This document shows positions 33,059-41,544 of a stretch of DNA of 64,000 bases, piece after piece. The position numbers were made by a program, and so were the translations under genes. Source of the DNA: CAIZQW01 sp942493055 (GTDB taxonomy: Bacteria; Verrucomicrobiota; Kiritimatiellia; RFP12; UBA1067); contig OW818680.1 in NCBI GenBank assembly GCA_942493055.1, positions 4,402,001 to 4,466,000 of the forward strand, given 5' to 3'. The notes beneath the pieces were generated by a model. That model was given only the letters and a program-made list of their open reading frames with translations. It made no database searches and was not told the DNA's origin. Every line of letters starts with the position of its first letter. Positions within the stretch are counted from its first letter, which is position 1.

Positions 33059-33864
33059 AATTCAAGTTCAACGGGATTGGTCAATTCGCCGATCCCTTCA
33101 ATCGAGATGGTGACACGATCCCCGGCTTTTAAGAAGACAGGGGGTTGCATGGCGAACCCTGCGCCCGAGGGTGTGCCTGTAAAGATGACGGTCCCGGCGG
33201 GCAGCGTGGTGCTGCCGCTCAGGAAGACGATCAGATCAATGACGGAGAAAATATGGTCTGCGGTACTGCTGCATTGGCGCACCTCGTTATTCACAATGGC
33301 CTTGAGGGTCAGCTTCTGCGGGTCTGGGATCTCGTCCTTGGTGACGATGCACGGTCCGAGGGGCGCGAAGGTGTCAAAGGACTTTCCGCGGCACCACTGG
33401 TTGCCGCCAAAGCTCTTCTGCCAGTCGCGCGCGGTCACGTCGTTGCCGCAGGTGTAGCCGAAGACATAGTCCATGGCATTCTCGCGCGTAGCATTCTTGC
33501 ATTGCTTGCCGAGAATGACCACGAGTTCAGCCTCGTAATCGACCTTGGTGCTGGCGAGACGGGTGGGAATGAGAATGGGGTCTAAAGGGTTTTGGGTGAC
33601 CCACGGGCTCTTCATGAAGAGGACAGGGTGGGTCGGAATGGGCTGATTCGTTTCGATGGCGTGGGCCTTGAAGTTAAGACCGATGGCCAGGATGACGGAG
33701 GGCCGAAGAGGTGCGAGCAGCTTTTTAACAGGCACTTTTTTGCCAGAGGGCTTCCAGTCGCCGAACCAGGGGTCTCCAGTGATTGTCTCCGCAGAGCCGT
33801 CCGCCTGTAAGATTCCGTATTCAGGAAGCATAGAGGATTCGGCAAGAAAGCGTATCAGTTTCAT
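33055..33864 (-). CDS. Fumarylacetoacetate hydrolase family protein
   Basis: 269-residue FAH-family enzyme, a group that cleaves C-C bonds in acylpyruvates or acts on oxaloacetate-type compounds with a divalent metal. The metal-binding acids fit VDYEAELVVILG and the later GNDVTARDWQ. The family pattern PVLFMKSPWV is visible, and FTGTPSGAGF lies near the C-terminus. It starts one base after fabH ends and overlaps hisH. Substrate unknown; the neighbours do not suggest a shared pathway. Confidence 0.85.
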   Translation of the reverse strand: MKLIRFLAESSMLPEYGILQADGSAETITGDPWFGDWKPSGKKVPVKKLLAPLRPSVILAIGLNFKAHAIETNQPIPTHPVLFMKSPWVTQNPLDPILIPTRLASTKVDYEAELVVILGKQCKNATRENAMDYVFGYTCGNDVTARDWQKSFGGNQWCRGKSFDTFAPLGPCIVTKDEIPDPQKLTLKAIVNNEVRQCSSTADHIFSVIDLIVFLSGSTTLPAGTVIFTGTPSGAGFAMQPPVFLKAGDRVTISIEGIGELTNPVELEL

Positions 33865-33865
33865 G

Positions 33866-34840
33866 TTAGACCTTCACGACCATGGCACCCCAGGTCAGAC
33901 CTGCGCCAAAGGCGTCAAAGACCACCACGTCGCCTTTTTTGAGACGGCCCTGTTCAAGAGCCTCGCAAAGGGCAATGGGGATGGTCGCAGAAGAGGTGTT
34001 ACCGTATTTTTCAATATTGACGAACATCTGTTCTTCAGTCACCTTCAAACGCGTGGCAATGGCTTCGATGATGCGAATATTCGCCTGATGCGGGATGATG
34101 AGTTTGACGTCAGCGGTTGTCAGGCCTGCGCTGGTCAATACCTCGATGGCGCACTCGGACATGGTCCGTACAGCCAGTTTGAAGACATCATTGCCCTGCA
34201 TCTGGATGAAGCGTCCTGGATGTTCGGGGAAGGCGCGGCAGCCGCTGTTGGGCAGCTTCAGGATGTCGCAGTGATTGCCGTCGCCGCCGAGCGTCATGGA
34301 GAGGATGCCGCGGCCCTCCTCGTCAGACGCGCTGTAGACCACGGCTCCGGCGCCGTCACCGAAGAGCACGCAGGTGTCGCGGTCTTTCCAGTCCACGGTG
34401 GAGGTGAGAATTTCGCTCGAAACCACCAGGACATGTTTCATGAGGCCTGAGCGGATCATGGACCAGGCGATGCCGGAGGCATAGATGAAGCCAGTGCAAG
34501 CCGCAGAGACATCCAGCACAGCCGCGCGTGTCGCGCCCAGATCTTTCTGGATCAGGCAAGCGACCGAGGGGTAGACCGTGTCCGGGGTAGTTGTCGAAAC
34601 AAGAATCAAATCGATTTGATCAGCCGGGAGGTTGGCCATGGCCAAGGCATCCTTTGCCGCCCGCAGGCCTAACGTGGAGGCCCATTCGCCCTCGGCGGCA
34701 ACCCGTCGTTCCTTGATGCCGACACGCTTGGTGATCCACTCGTCACTGGTGTCCACCATTTTCTCGAGGTCGGCATTTGTGAGGCACTTTTCAGGGAGTG
34801 CCTTCCCGACGCCACTTAAAATTGCTGTAACATGCTGCAT
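33866..34840 (-). CDS. fabH: Beta-ketoacyl-ACP synthase III
   Basis: Starts type II fatty acid synthesis by condensing acetyl-CoA with malonyl-ACP. The catalytic triad is intact: Cys115 in SAACTGF, His in PHQANIRII and Asn in YGNTSSA. 324 residues from ATG 34840; a TTG at 34852 is possible but less likely. It heads the fabH-FAH-hisH-hisF operon from a clear promoter. It lies next to degenerate synthase genes but is separated from them by that promoter. Confidence 0.93.
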   Translation of the reverse strand: MQHVTAILSGVGKALPEKCLTNADLEKMVDTSDEWITKRVGIKERRVAAEGEWASTLGLRAAKDALAMANLPADQIDLILVSTTTPDTVYPSVACLIQKDLGATRAAVLDVSAACTGFIYASGIAWSMIRSGLMKHVLVVSSEILTSTVDWKDRDTCVLFGDGAGAVVYSASDEEGRGILSMTLGGDGNHCDILKLPNSGCRAFPEHPGRFIQMQGNDVFKLAVRTMSECAIEVLTSAGLTTADVKLIIPHQANIRIIEAIATRLKVTEEQMFVNIEKYGNTSSATIPIALCEALEQGRLKKGDVVVFDAFGAGLTWGAMVVKV

Positions 34841-34904
34841 AGTTTTATTCAAATCAGCTGCGTATCATCCACCAAACAACCTGTTAGATGAAAAGTTGGG
34901 GTTC

Positions 34905-34933
34905 AGTATACACAAACTGGCAACTTTTCGCAA
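34905..34933 (-). promoter_or_regulatory. Sigma70-like promoter of the fabH operon
   Basis: On the - strand: TTGCGA (34933-34928), 17-bp spacer, TATACT (34910-34905), about 65 bp before the fabH ATG. Confidence 0.65.
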
Positions 34934-34950
34934 TTTCAAATAGTAGAATT

Positions 34951-34978
34951 TGAAACTGGAAACTTGAAACTGGAAACT
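34951..34978. repeat. Perfect 14-bp tandem duplication
   Basis: TGAAACTGGAAACT occurs twice without interruption, just upstream of the fabH promoter. Confidence 0.8.
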
Positions 34979-35047
34979 GTGCTATGTTGTCACTTCAAAG
35001 TGGAGAACCCACAAAAAACGGAACCCCGACCCCTGACACCTGGCAAC

Positions 35048-38000
35048 CTAGTCCCCGAATAGCGTGTTGGAGAAGATGCACGAGGCAAAGGCGTGTCCGG
35101 CGTAGACCGAGGTATAGACGATATTCTTCCGGCCTCTGAATTGTTTAAAGGTGTCCAGCCACTGGCCGAGCAATTCGATATAGACGCAGCCCTTTTCTTC
35201 ATCGACTGCGACAATGTGCAGGTCGCGGGGACTGTACCGGATGCCGGTTCCGAGCGCTTTGGAGATCGCCTCTTTAGCGCACCAGAACTTCAGCATGGCG
35301 ATGGGGCTTTCGCGCATCTGCGCGGCGCGTTCCATCTCTTCCGGCGTAAAGACACCGTTTGAGAAATCTTCCGAAAGGTCGCGTCCGATGGCCTCGATAT
35401 CAATGCCGATGCGGGCATTTGCGGCTGCTGCTGCAACGATCAGCTTCGAGGTGTGTGCAATGGAAATATCCAGGCGCGAGGCTCTGAGGATATCGCGCCA
35501 GGGGCCGATGGCGTTCGGCTTTCCTGCGTCGTCCGCCCAGATCTGGATATCCGCCGAGGTCCAGTGCGACAGCAGATATTTCTGAAGGTAGCGACGGACG
35601 GACTCTTTGGCGGTGGCGCGTCCCAGCAGCCATTCCGCACGGCGCAGGGTGGAGCCCTGCATGTCCATCCATTCATCGCGCTCTGGCGTGGAGAGCAAGA
35701 CGTGTCCGAGCACCTTGAGCCACATCTCCTGGTTGGCTTCGAAAATCTTTACCGGCACGTCGGTGATGACGGCTGTGGCGACAGGCGACACGGGGTTGCC
35801 CAGCAAACTCAGGGGGAGTTCCTGCGACAAGAAGCGTTCCGAAGGCTTCAGGATGTACTTGTGATACTCATTGGGGACGCGCTCGCAAATCTCTTCCCAA
35901 CCCTTGAACTCAATGAGCAGGTTGCCGTTGCCATCCGACACTTGAATATCCGCCACATGGGAACGCGGCGTGACCGACGTCAGCCGGAAATAGCCGCGCA
36001 GCCGTGCATTCTCTGTAAAGTTCGATGCATGGAAGAAGATGCGGCGCGCCCGGAAGGGGAGCGAAACCGCGCCTGGGAACTTTTCGTGGGAGCGCCAGAG
36101 CGAAAAGCTGGAGGCGATTCCGTCCAGGAGCATGGGCCAGACAGAGAAGAGTGGCATCCGCGTGTAGGTGACGGCATCGGAACGGGTCGGCACATCGATT
36201 TCGAAGTCGATGCCATCCTCGCTCCACAAATCGACATGGCGGATGAGGCGGAGGCGTTCTCCATGGAAGAGGCGTTCCGGATAAATTTCCTGGCCGGACC
36301 AGTTGACTTGCCGCGGATTCGTCAAGGGGGGCGGATGTGCAGGAGGCAGTTCGACAGGGGTCGCACTCGCCAGCAGGATTGTGGCTTCCATCACAGGCCA
36401 GGTATACGAACTGTTGGGTGCATCGTCGCGAAGCTGAACCTTGATGGCGGTGTAGCGGGCGTCGCTCCAGGAAATACGTTCCGCACGGACCTTGATGCAG
36501 ACGCTGCCGCGCTCGAACCCGATCCAGCGCTGTGTCCGCAGATTGTCGACCTCTGCGACGCGCGTGCGCGGCACCAACTTGCGTGCCGCCTCGGCCATGA
36601 TTTCCAGTCCAGTGGCTAAAGAGAGAACGGAGAGGCCTTTCAAGGTGGGGTCCACAAAGGAGAGCTGATGCGTGCCAATCGAGTAGTCCGCCAGGAACGG
36701 ATAATCCATGAGCGTCAGCATCTTGGAGACTTCAACCAGGATGCCGGGCTGTTCCTCCAGGATGTCACCATTGGCCAGCAAGGGGAAATCTGCTCCGAAC
36801 GAGAGCTGTTTGCGCTCCCCGATATCCGGCAAGTTCTTGCGTATCGCATCGACAGGTGCCCGGGGTGCAGGCGAGGCGTTGATGTCCAGCGCCAAGGAGA
36901 AGGCCGACATGGTCTGATAGTCCGAGGAGAGCCGTTGGGTGCGGGGCATTTCAGCATGCAGGACTGGATGGGCGAAGTCGATCAGGCGTGAATTCCGGCT
37001 TTGATGCAGGGCGGTCAAATCAAGCGGCACGCCTTGTGCGGCTAAGAGGGCCAAGGCATGGTTCAACTGGGTGATGCCAGAGCGGTGGATGCGATTCAGG
37101 GCAACAGCCTGATGTTCCTTGCCCTTGAGGATTTCACTGACCGCGGTGGTGAGGTTTCCGCGGACGCCGACCTCAATGAAGATGCGGAACCCGTCCGCGT
37201 GCATCCGCTGGATGGTCTCTTCCAGGCGAATAGGCTCATTCCATTGGTCGCCGCTCAGTTGCAAAATCTCACGCGGGCGAGCCGAGATGAGGTTGGCTGT
37301 CGCACAGGAATAAACAGGGACTCGCGGGATGTGCCGGACCCAGTGCGTCAGGAACTGCTGAATCACAGGGAGTGCTTTGGCGCACCAGGGTGTATTGAAG
37401 GGACGGACCATCGGGATGGGCATCACCTTGGCACCTGCAACCTGCAACTTGGCGAGGACCTCTGTCTCGATTTCGGGCGATACGGCTATAGCCTGTTGGC
37501 GCGGACTGTAAAAGGCGGTGATTTCAATGCGTCCGGGATGCGCGGCGATCAGGGACTCCATAAGTTCGCGTGTGGCATCCATGACCGCGAACATCAGGCA
37601 CTTCGGCAAATCGTCACGCTGTGACAGATTGCTGAGCATCTCGTAGCCTTCACGTAAAAATGCTACTCGCTTGGAACGTGAGAGCTTGCCAAAGACACCG
37701 GCAGCCTCCAGCGCGCAGAGATCGCCGCCGCTGAACCCCAGCAGGCCGTCTGGCTCAATACCCATGCCGTTGATGAGGCGGTACAGGGCTGTGTTGGCCA
37801 CATGGCTCGCGATAAACGACTCGGCAAAGGCTTCCGCTGCAAAGGCGTGTGAGTCTGGACGATAACAGGCCGCAGGCGGGAAGATGAAGTCCGACGGCAC
37901 AAAGTTTTCAGCATTCCCTTGCACGCTCTCTTCCAGTTCATCGAAAGCGCCCCGGCAGTCGTCGAAGACCAGGTTTACATCGCGCAACATGTCAGGGTAG

Positions 38001-38356
38001 AACGACATGACGCCAGGAAAAAGAAAGGCGATACGTCCTTTGGGGCAGAGGGGCTCACGGAAATAGTACGTGCCGCTCTTATCGCGGATGCGTCCGGCTT
38101 TGTCACAGAGCTTCTTATGAGCCAACGTGACGCGCTCGCAGAGGTCGGAGAGCGTGGAGGCCACAATCGAAACGATCAGGGGCTTTTTGAGTGCCCGGCT
38201 CGCGCAGGTATAGGCGAGATCCTGCAAGGAGAGCCCTGTGGCGTGTTCAGCGAGATATTGGACGCTGGACAACTCTTCGATCAGCGCGGCGTCATGATCG
38301 CCGCCAATGAGGAAGAGTTCCGATTCAAAGAGGTCGCAGAGGTGGTGGCGGATCAT
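35048..38356 (-). CDS. Multidomain synthase remnant: AT-like, DH-like and intact PPTase domains
   Basis: 1102 residues. About 1-100: linker. About 105-430: acyltransferase-like domain with Ser209 in GFSGG, but Asn321 in RPFNTP where ATs have the catalytic His. About 545-900: double hot-dog dehydratase-like region; LADYSIG near 558 has Tyr where the catalytic His is expected. About 980-1095: 4'-phosphopantetheinyl transferase with all motifs (GIDIE, FTPEEM, WCAKEAISKALG). No ACP or ketoreductase domain is seen. The layout recalls PfaA/PfaC/HglE-type lipid synthases. It overlaps the upstream KS-like gene by 4 bp. The PPTase probably works; other activities are doubtful. Confidence 0.75.
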   Translation of the reverse strand: MIRHHLCDLFESELFLIGGDHDAALIEELSSVQYLAEHATGLSLQDLAYTCASRALKKPLIVSIVASTLSDLCERVTLAHKKLCDKAGRIRDKSGTYYFREPLCPKGRIAFLFPGVMSFYPDMLRDVNLVFDDCRGAFDELEESVQGNAENFVPSDFIFPPAACYRPDSHAFAAEAFAESFIASHVANTALYRLINGMGIEPDGLLGFSGGDLCALEAAGVFGKLSRSKRVAFLREGYEMLSNLSQRDDLPKCLMFAVMDATRELMESLIAAHPGRIEITAFYSPRQQAIAVSPEIETEVLAKLQVAGAKVMPIPMVRPFNTPWCAKALPVIQQFLTHWVRHIPRVPVYSCATANLISARPREILQLSGDQWNEPIRLEETIQRMHADGFRIFIEVGVRGNLTTAVSEILKGKEHQAVALNRIHRSGITQLNHALALLAAQGVPLDLTALHQSRNSRLIDFAHPVLHAEMPRTQRLSSDYQTMSAFSLALDINASPAPRAPVDAIRKNLPDIGERKQLSFGADFPLLANGDILEEQPGILVEVSKMLTLMDYPFLADYSIGTHQLSFVDPTLKGLSVLSLATGLEIMAEAARKLVPRTRVAEVDNLRTQRWIGFERGSVCIKVRAERISWSDARYTAIKVQLRDDAPNSSYTWPVMEATILLASATPVELPPAHPPPLTNPRQVNWSGQEIYPERLFHGERLRLIRHVDLWSEDGIDFEIDVPTRSDAVTYTRMPLFSVWPMLLDGIASSFSLWRSHEKFPGAVSLPFRARRIFFHASNFTENARLRGYFRLTSVTPRSHVADIQVSDGNGNLLIEFKGWEEICERVPNEYHKYILKPSERFLSQELPLSLLGNPVSPVATAVITDVPVKIFEANQEMWLKVLGHVLLSTPERDEWMDMQGSTLRRAEWLLGRATAKESVRRYLQKYLLSHWTSADIQIWADDAGKPNAIGPWRDILRASRLDISIAHTSKLIVAAAAANARIGIDIEAIGRDLSEDFSNGVFTPEEMERAAQMRESPIAMLKFWCAKEAISKALGTGIRYSPRDLHIVAVDEEKGCVYIELLGQWLDTFKQFRGRKNIVYTSVYAGHAFASCIFSNTLFGD

Positions 38357-39756
38357 GCGTCACCTCCTGCATATTCTTCGAGGATGGCCATGCCGCAACT
38401 GCCGGTGAAATCGACAGCCGAGACGCCAGCCCTGCGTAAATGCTCACGTTTGCCGCGCATCCAGGGCCGTGCTTCGTCCAGCAGGTACAAGGGTGACTTT
38501 GCAGAGGAGAGGCGCGGATATGGCTTCTCGATCTCAATATTCGGGGGCAGGATGCGGTGATAAATAGCCAGTGTCGCCTTTAAGATCGACGCTGCACCCG
38601 AGGCGACCAGCGTGTGGCCGAAATTGCCCTTGACCGCGCCGATGCCGACGAGCGGATGATCGGCTTTTCGCTCGCCAAACGTTTCGAGCAGGACATTGAG
38701 TTCCACTTGGTCGATCTGGGGGACGCCGCAGCCATACGCCTCGATGTAGGTGATGTCGTCAGGGGTCACCTTCGCTCTTTTGAACGCGCGGTTAATGGAA
38801 CGGATCATGCGTTCAGGGGCGAGCGGAATGGTGCGATGATGCTCCAGGGAGGCGGCCACGAGTTCGGGGCTGTGGACAATCGCATAAATGCGGTCGTTGT
38901 CGCGCAAGGCGTCTTTCAGCCTCTTCAAGATAAAGACCGCGCCACCTTCGCCGGGCAGGGTGCCGTCGGCTTCACGGCTGAAGGGCATCACGAGTTTGCC
39001 GCGCGAGAAGTTGATGGCGCCGGCAAGTCCTTGAATGATCGGACGTGTGATGGGGGGCTGGATCGCGCCGGTGACCGCGATATCTGAACGCCGCATCAGC
39101 AAGTCATCGATCGCCTGCTGGAAGGATTGGTGCGCGGAGATGGCGCCGCATTCAATGGTGGTGGCGGGGCCTGCGAACCCCAGCAGATGTGCGGACCAGG
39201 CCGCGACCGAGGAGCCAAAGGCGGACATGAAGGCATAGACGTTGGGCTTGGGGAGCGAGGCGGCCAGTTGCGCCCGGATGGTGGCCACATGGTCTGCCTG
39301 CGCATGCGGGAAAAACTTTTGGATGATACCGACGGTCTGGTCAAGGATGAAGGTGTGCTGAAGCCAGTTGACGACCGCGGTATTGAAGGGCGGCGCGTAC
39401 CCCATGCGCAAGGATACGCGATCCGTTGGCAGGCTGTTGATGGAGCATCCGCTGTCGCGCAAGGCATCCATGACGAGCTGGAGCATGAAGTAGAGGGCCG
39501 GATTCTCGCCTGCGTTGATTTCGCGCTTGAAGTATTGGTCAGCCGCATTACAGGCGTAAAGGTCGTTCAACTGGGCGGAGACGGACGGGTAGGGGCGGTC
39601 AAAGAGCGGAGGGCCCATGCTGGCATCGGTTGTCTGCAAGGGGGTGAACAAACGGTGGCGCTGCAGGATATGCTTCCAGAAGGCGCAGGGGTCTGGCGCT
39701 TCCGCGAACCGGCATGAGAGCCCTGTTATGACAATATCTTCACGAGATGCGCGCAT
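38353..39756 (-). CDS. Degenerate beta-ketoacyl synthase-like protein
   Basis: 467 residues with an overall KS fold of the PUFA/polyketide type (opening EDIVITGLSCRFA, later DGTLPGEGGAVF and KGNFGHT). Gapless alignment to the usual GPxxTVDxACxSS segment puts Ala205 at the nucleophile position (GPATTIECGAISAH, with a Cys two residues early). The first catalytic His (EAHGTG) is Tyr341 in EAYGCG; Lys376 and His381 remain. It probably cannot condense and may be a chain-length-factor-like partner. ATG 39756 overlaps panB by 17 bp, so it is coupled to panB upstream and to the AT/PPTase gene downstream. Confidence 0.78.
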   Translation of the reverse strand: MRASREDIVITGLSCRFAEAPDPCAFWKHILQRHRLFTPLQTTDASMGPPLFDRPYPSVSAQLNDLYACNAADQYFKREINAGENPALYFMLQLVMDALRDSGCSINSLPTDRVSLRMGYAPPFNTAVVNWLQHTFILDQTVGIIQKFFPHAQADHVATIRAQLAASLPKPNVYAFMSAFGSSVAAWSAHLLGFAGPATTIECGAISAHQSFQQAIDDLLMRRSDIAVTGAIQPPITRPIIQGLAGAINFSRGKLVMPFSREADGTLPGEGGAVFILKRLKDALRDNDRIYAIVHSPELVAASLEHHRTIPLAPERMIRSINRAFKRAKVTPDDITYIEAYGCGVPQIDQVELNVLLETFGERKADHPLVGIGAVKGNFGHTLVASGAASILKATLAIYHRILPPNIEIEKPYPRLSSAKSPLYLLDEARPWMRGKREHLRRAGVSAVDFTGSCGMAILEEYAGGDA

Positions 39757-40546
39757 AACAGTGCTCGTCTGAAGGGAAGGCCCCGTCCTGGACTTCCTTG
39801 ATATACGCAGCAAAGGCCTCCTGCATGACTTTCGCCAGTGCGGCATACGGTTTGACAAACTTGGCCGGGGGATTGAGGGAGAGTCCGAGAAGGTCGTTCA
39901 GGACGAGGATCTGACCGTCGCAGCCCCTTCCTGCGCCAATGCCGATGGTCGGGATGTCCACGGCGGCAGTAATATTTTCCGCCACATCCGGCGGCATGCA
40001 CTCCAGGACGACGCCAAACGCGCCGGCCTGTTCAAGGATGCGTGCGTCCTCGACGAGCTGTTCGGCTGAAGCCGGTGTACGGCCTTGCACCTTATACCCG
40101 CCCATCTGGTTGACGGATTGGGGGGTCAGTCCGATATGGCCGAGCACGGGGATGCCATTCTGGGTGAGTGCGCTGACCAGGTCGGCGCGGAACGCGCCAC
40201 CTTCGATTTTAACAGCGTCAGCCCCGGCCTCCTGCAAGAAGCGGCCGGCGTTTTTTATCCCCTCTGAAATCGAAACTTGATAGGTCAGAAAAGGCATGTC
40301 TGCGACAACCAGGGCATCCCGCACGCCTCTGACAACAGCCGCTGTATGATGCAGCATCATCTCCAGGGTGACCGGTATCGTGGATGAGAAGCCGAGCGTG
40401 GTCATGCCCAGCGAATCGCCGACCAGCAAGAGCGGGAACCCAGCAGCATCTGCAATCTGGGCGCTTGTATAGTCAGTGACGGTGACAGTGGCCAGCTTCG
40501 TGCCGTACTTTTTCGTCCGGATCCTATCGACGTTCCAAAGTTTCAT
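39740..40546 (-). CDS. panB: 3-methyl-2-oxobutanoate hydroxymethyltransferase
   Basis: First committed step of pantothenate (CoA/phosphopantetheine) synthesis. 268 residues with VTVTDYTSAQIADAAG near the start, LLVGDSLGMTTLGF (metal-binding Asp), VKIEGG and GHIGLTPQ, plus the family's IGIGAG loop. It is the first gene of a three-gene unit ending in a phosphopantetheinyl transferase, an apt pairing since pantothenate is the precursor of the group the PPTase transfers. panC is not in view. Confidence 0.95.
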   Translation of the reverse strand: MKLWNVDRIRTKKYGTKLATVTVTDYTSAQIADAAGFPLLLVGDSLGMTTLGFSSTIPVTLEMMLHHTAAVVRGVRDALVVADMPFLTYQVSISEGIKNAGRFLQEAGADAVKIEGGAFRADLVSALTQNGIPVLGHIGLTPQSVNQMGGYKVQGRTPASAEQLVEDARILEQAGAFGVVLECMPPDVAENITAAVDIPTIGIGAGRGCDGQILVLNDLLGLSLNPPAKFVKPYAALAKVMQEAFAAYIKEVQDGAFPSDEHCYARIS

Positions 40547-40553
40547 TCCTCAA

Positions 40554-40582
40554 AGTTTAGCACACTCATGGAGGCTTTGCAA
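40554..40582 (-). promoter_or_regulatory. Promoter directly abutting panB (possible leaderless mRNA)
   Basis: On the - strand: TTGCAA (40582-40577), 17-bp spacer, TAAACT (40559-40554). The expected start site falls within one or two bases of the panB ATG at 40546. Confidence 0.45.
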
Positions 40583-40636
40583 TTAGGAGTTCAAAGTCAC
40601 TGCCTGAACAATTTTTCACTTTTACAGCGCTAAGAC

Positions 40637-40665
40637 TTGACCCATTTTCACAAGCGTGATACAGT
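40637..40665 (+). promoter_or_regulatory. Strong-looking promoter of the prepilin gene
   Basis: TTGACC (40637-40642), 17-bp spacer, TACAGT (40660-40665), with TG at 40657-40658 making an extended -10. Confidence 0.65.
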
Positions 40666-40720
40666 ATCTCCAATAAAAACAAGCAACTCTTTGGTTGGGT
40701 TGTAAAATAGGAGACTTCAA

Positions 40721-41479
40721 ATGAATGCAACAAATAACAAGGGTTTTACACTTGTAGAATTGCTCGTGGTGATCGGTATCTTGGGTATTCTCTCGGCTGC
40801 TCTCTTCCCTGCAATCTCGAATGCGATGATGAAGGCGAACATGGCAGCCGTTGCCGCTCGTGGACGTGATATCTATATCGCGATCACCAGTGCCAATACA
40901 GACCGTGAACCGTTGGGCCTCGGCAATGTGTGGCCGAAGACGACCCAGGAGAGCGGTGTGGATACGGCTTCTGCGGATATCGGGATCAAGACCTTCCAAA
41001 ACAGCTCGGATTATTTTTATGAGCTTTATGACGGACCGAACGTCGGTACCGATCAGCATGATCCGTATGTCAAGGGCTTTGACTATTCCAAGCTGGCAGG
41101 TGCAAGTGTACCTGCCAAGTCCGGACAGGGCAAGCTTCAGGCCGCTAATAACATGTGGGTGATCGCGGGTAACGTCCGTGATGAGATGGAAGATATCATC
41201 CCCATCCTCGTGACGCGTAACCTCGATTGTACCTCCCTCCGCAAGGATCTCCCTAGCATCGACGATACCAAGTTGCAGTGGTCAGCCACCTATAAGGCTC
41301 CCTTCTCAAACAAGGGCTTCGTCATGGTCCGTAAGGGCGGAGGCACCGTCAATATGCAGGGTCGTTATGCCACAATCCGCGTGCTGTATAACAGCCAGAC
41401 CTTTAAGACCACCATCTCTGGAAGCAGTGTACAGCCTCTGACCTATTTGGGTCCGGATGCTGAGCAGGCCCCGAAATAA
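40721..41479 (+). CDS. Type II secretion/type IV pilin-like protein with prepilin signal
   Basis: 252-residue pseudopilin-like protein. A short leader ends in the prepilin peptidase site KGFTLVELLVVIGILGIL (cleavage after the Gly, Glu at +5), followed by the hydrophobic N-terminal helix. The remaining ~210 residues form a globular domain I do not recognise. Such proteins are numerous in PVC genomes and may be exported filament subunits rather than secretion parts. It has its own promoter and terminator, so it is a single-gene unit, and the promoter suggests high expression. Confidence 0.85.
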   Translation: MNATNNKGFTLVELLVVIGILGILSAALFPAISNAMMKANMAAVAARGRDIYIAITSANTDREPLGLGNVWPKTTQESGVDTASADIGIKTFQNSSDYFYELYDGPNVGTDQHDPYVKGFDYSKLAGASVPAKSGQGKLQAANNMWVIAGNVRDEMEDIIPILVTRNLDCTSLRKDLPSIDDTKLQWSATYKAPFSNKGFVMVRKGGGTVNMQGRYATIRVLYNSQTFKTTISGSSVQPLTYLGPDAEQAPK

Positions 41480-41507
41480 GGTGCTTCTTACAGAGCAGAG
41501 ACAAAAA

Positions 41508-41534
41508 GGAGCGGTACACCGCTCCTTTTTTTTT
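41508..41534 (+). terminator. Rho-independent terminator after the prepilin gene
   Basis: GGAGCGG (41508-41514), loop TACA, CCGCTCC (41519-41525), then nine T. The priA ATG follows only 10 bp later. Confidence 0.9.
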
Positions 41535-41544
41535 GTCCGAGACT

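Noticed and set aside
32504..33457. Long + strand open frame (317 codons) opposite hisH and the FAH gene
   Set aside because: It is antisense to two clear genes, has no family features, and arises from codon bias of the true strand.
35453..36619. Long + strand open frame (388 codons) opposite the AT/DH/PPTase gene
   Set aside because: Shadow of a real gene; Arg/Gly/His-rich with no domains or start context.
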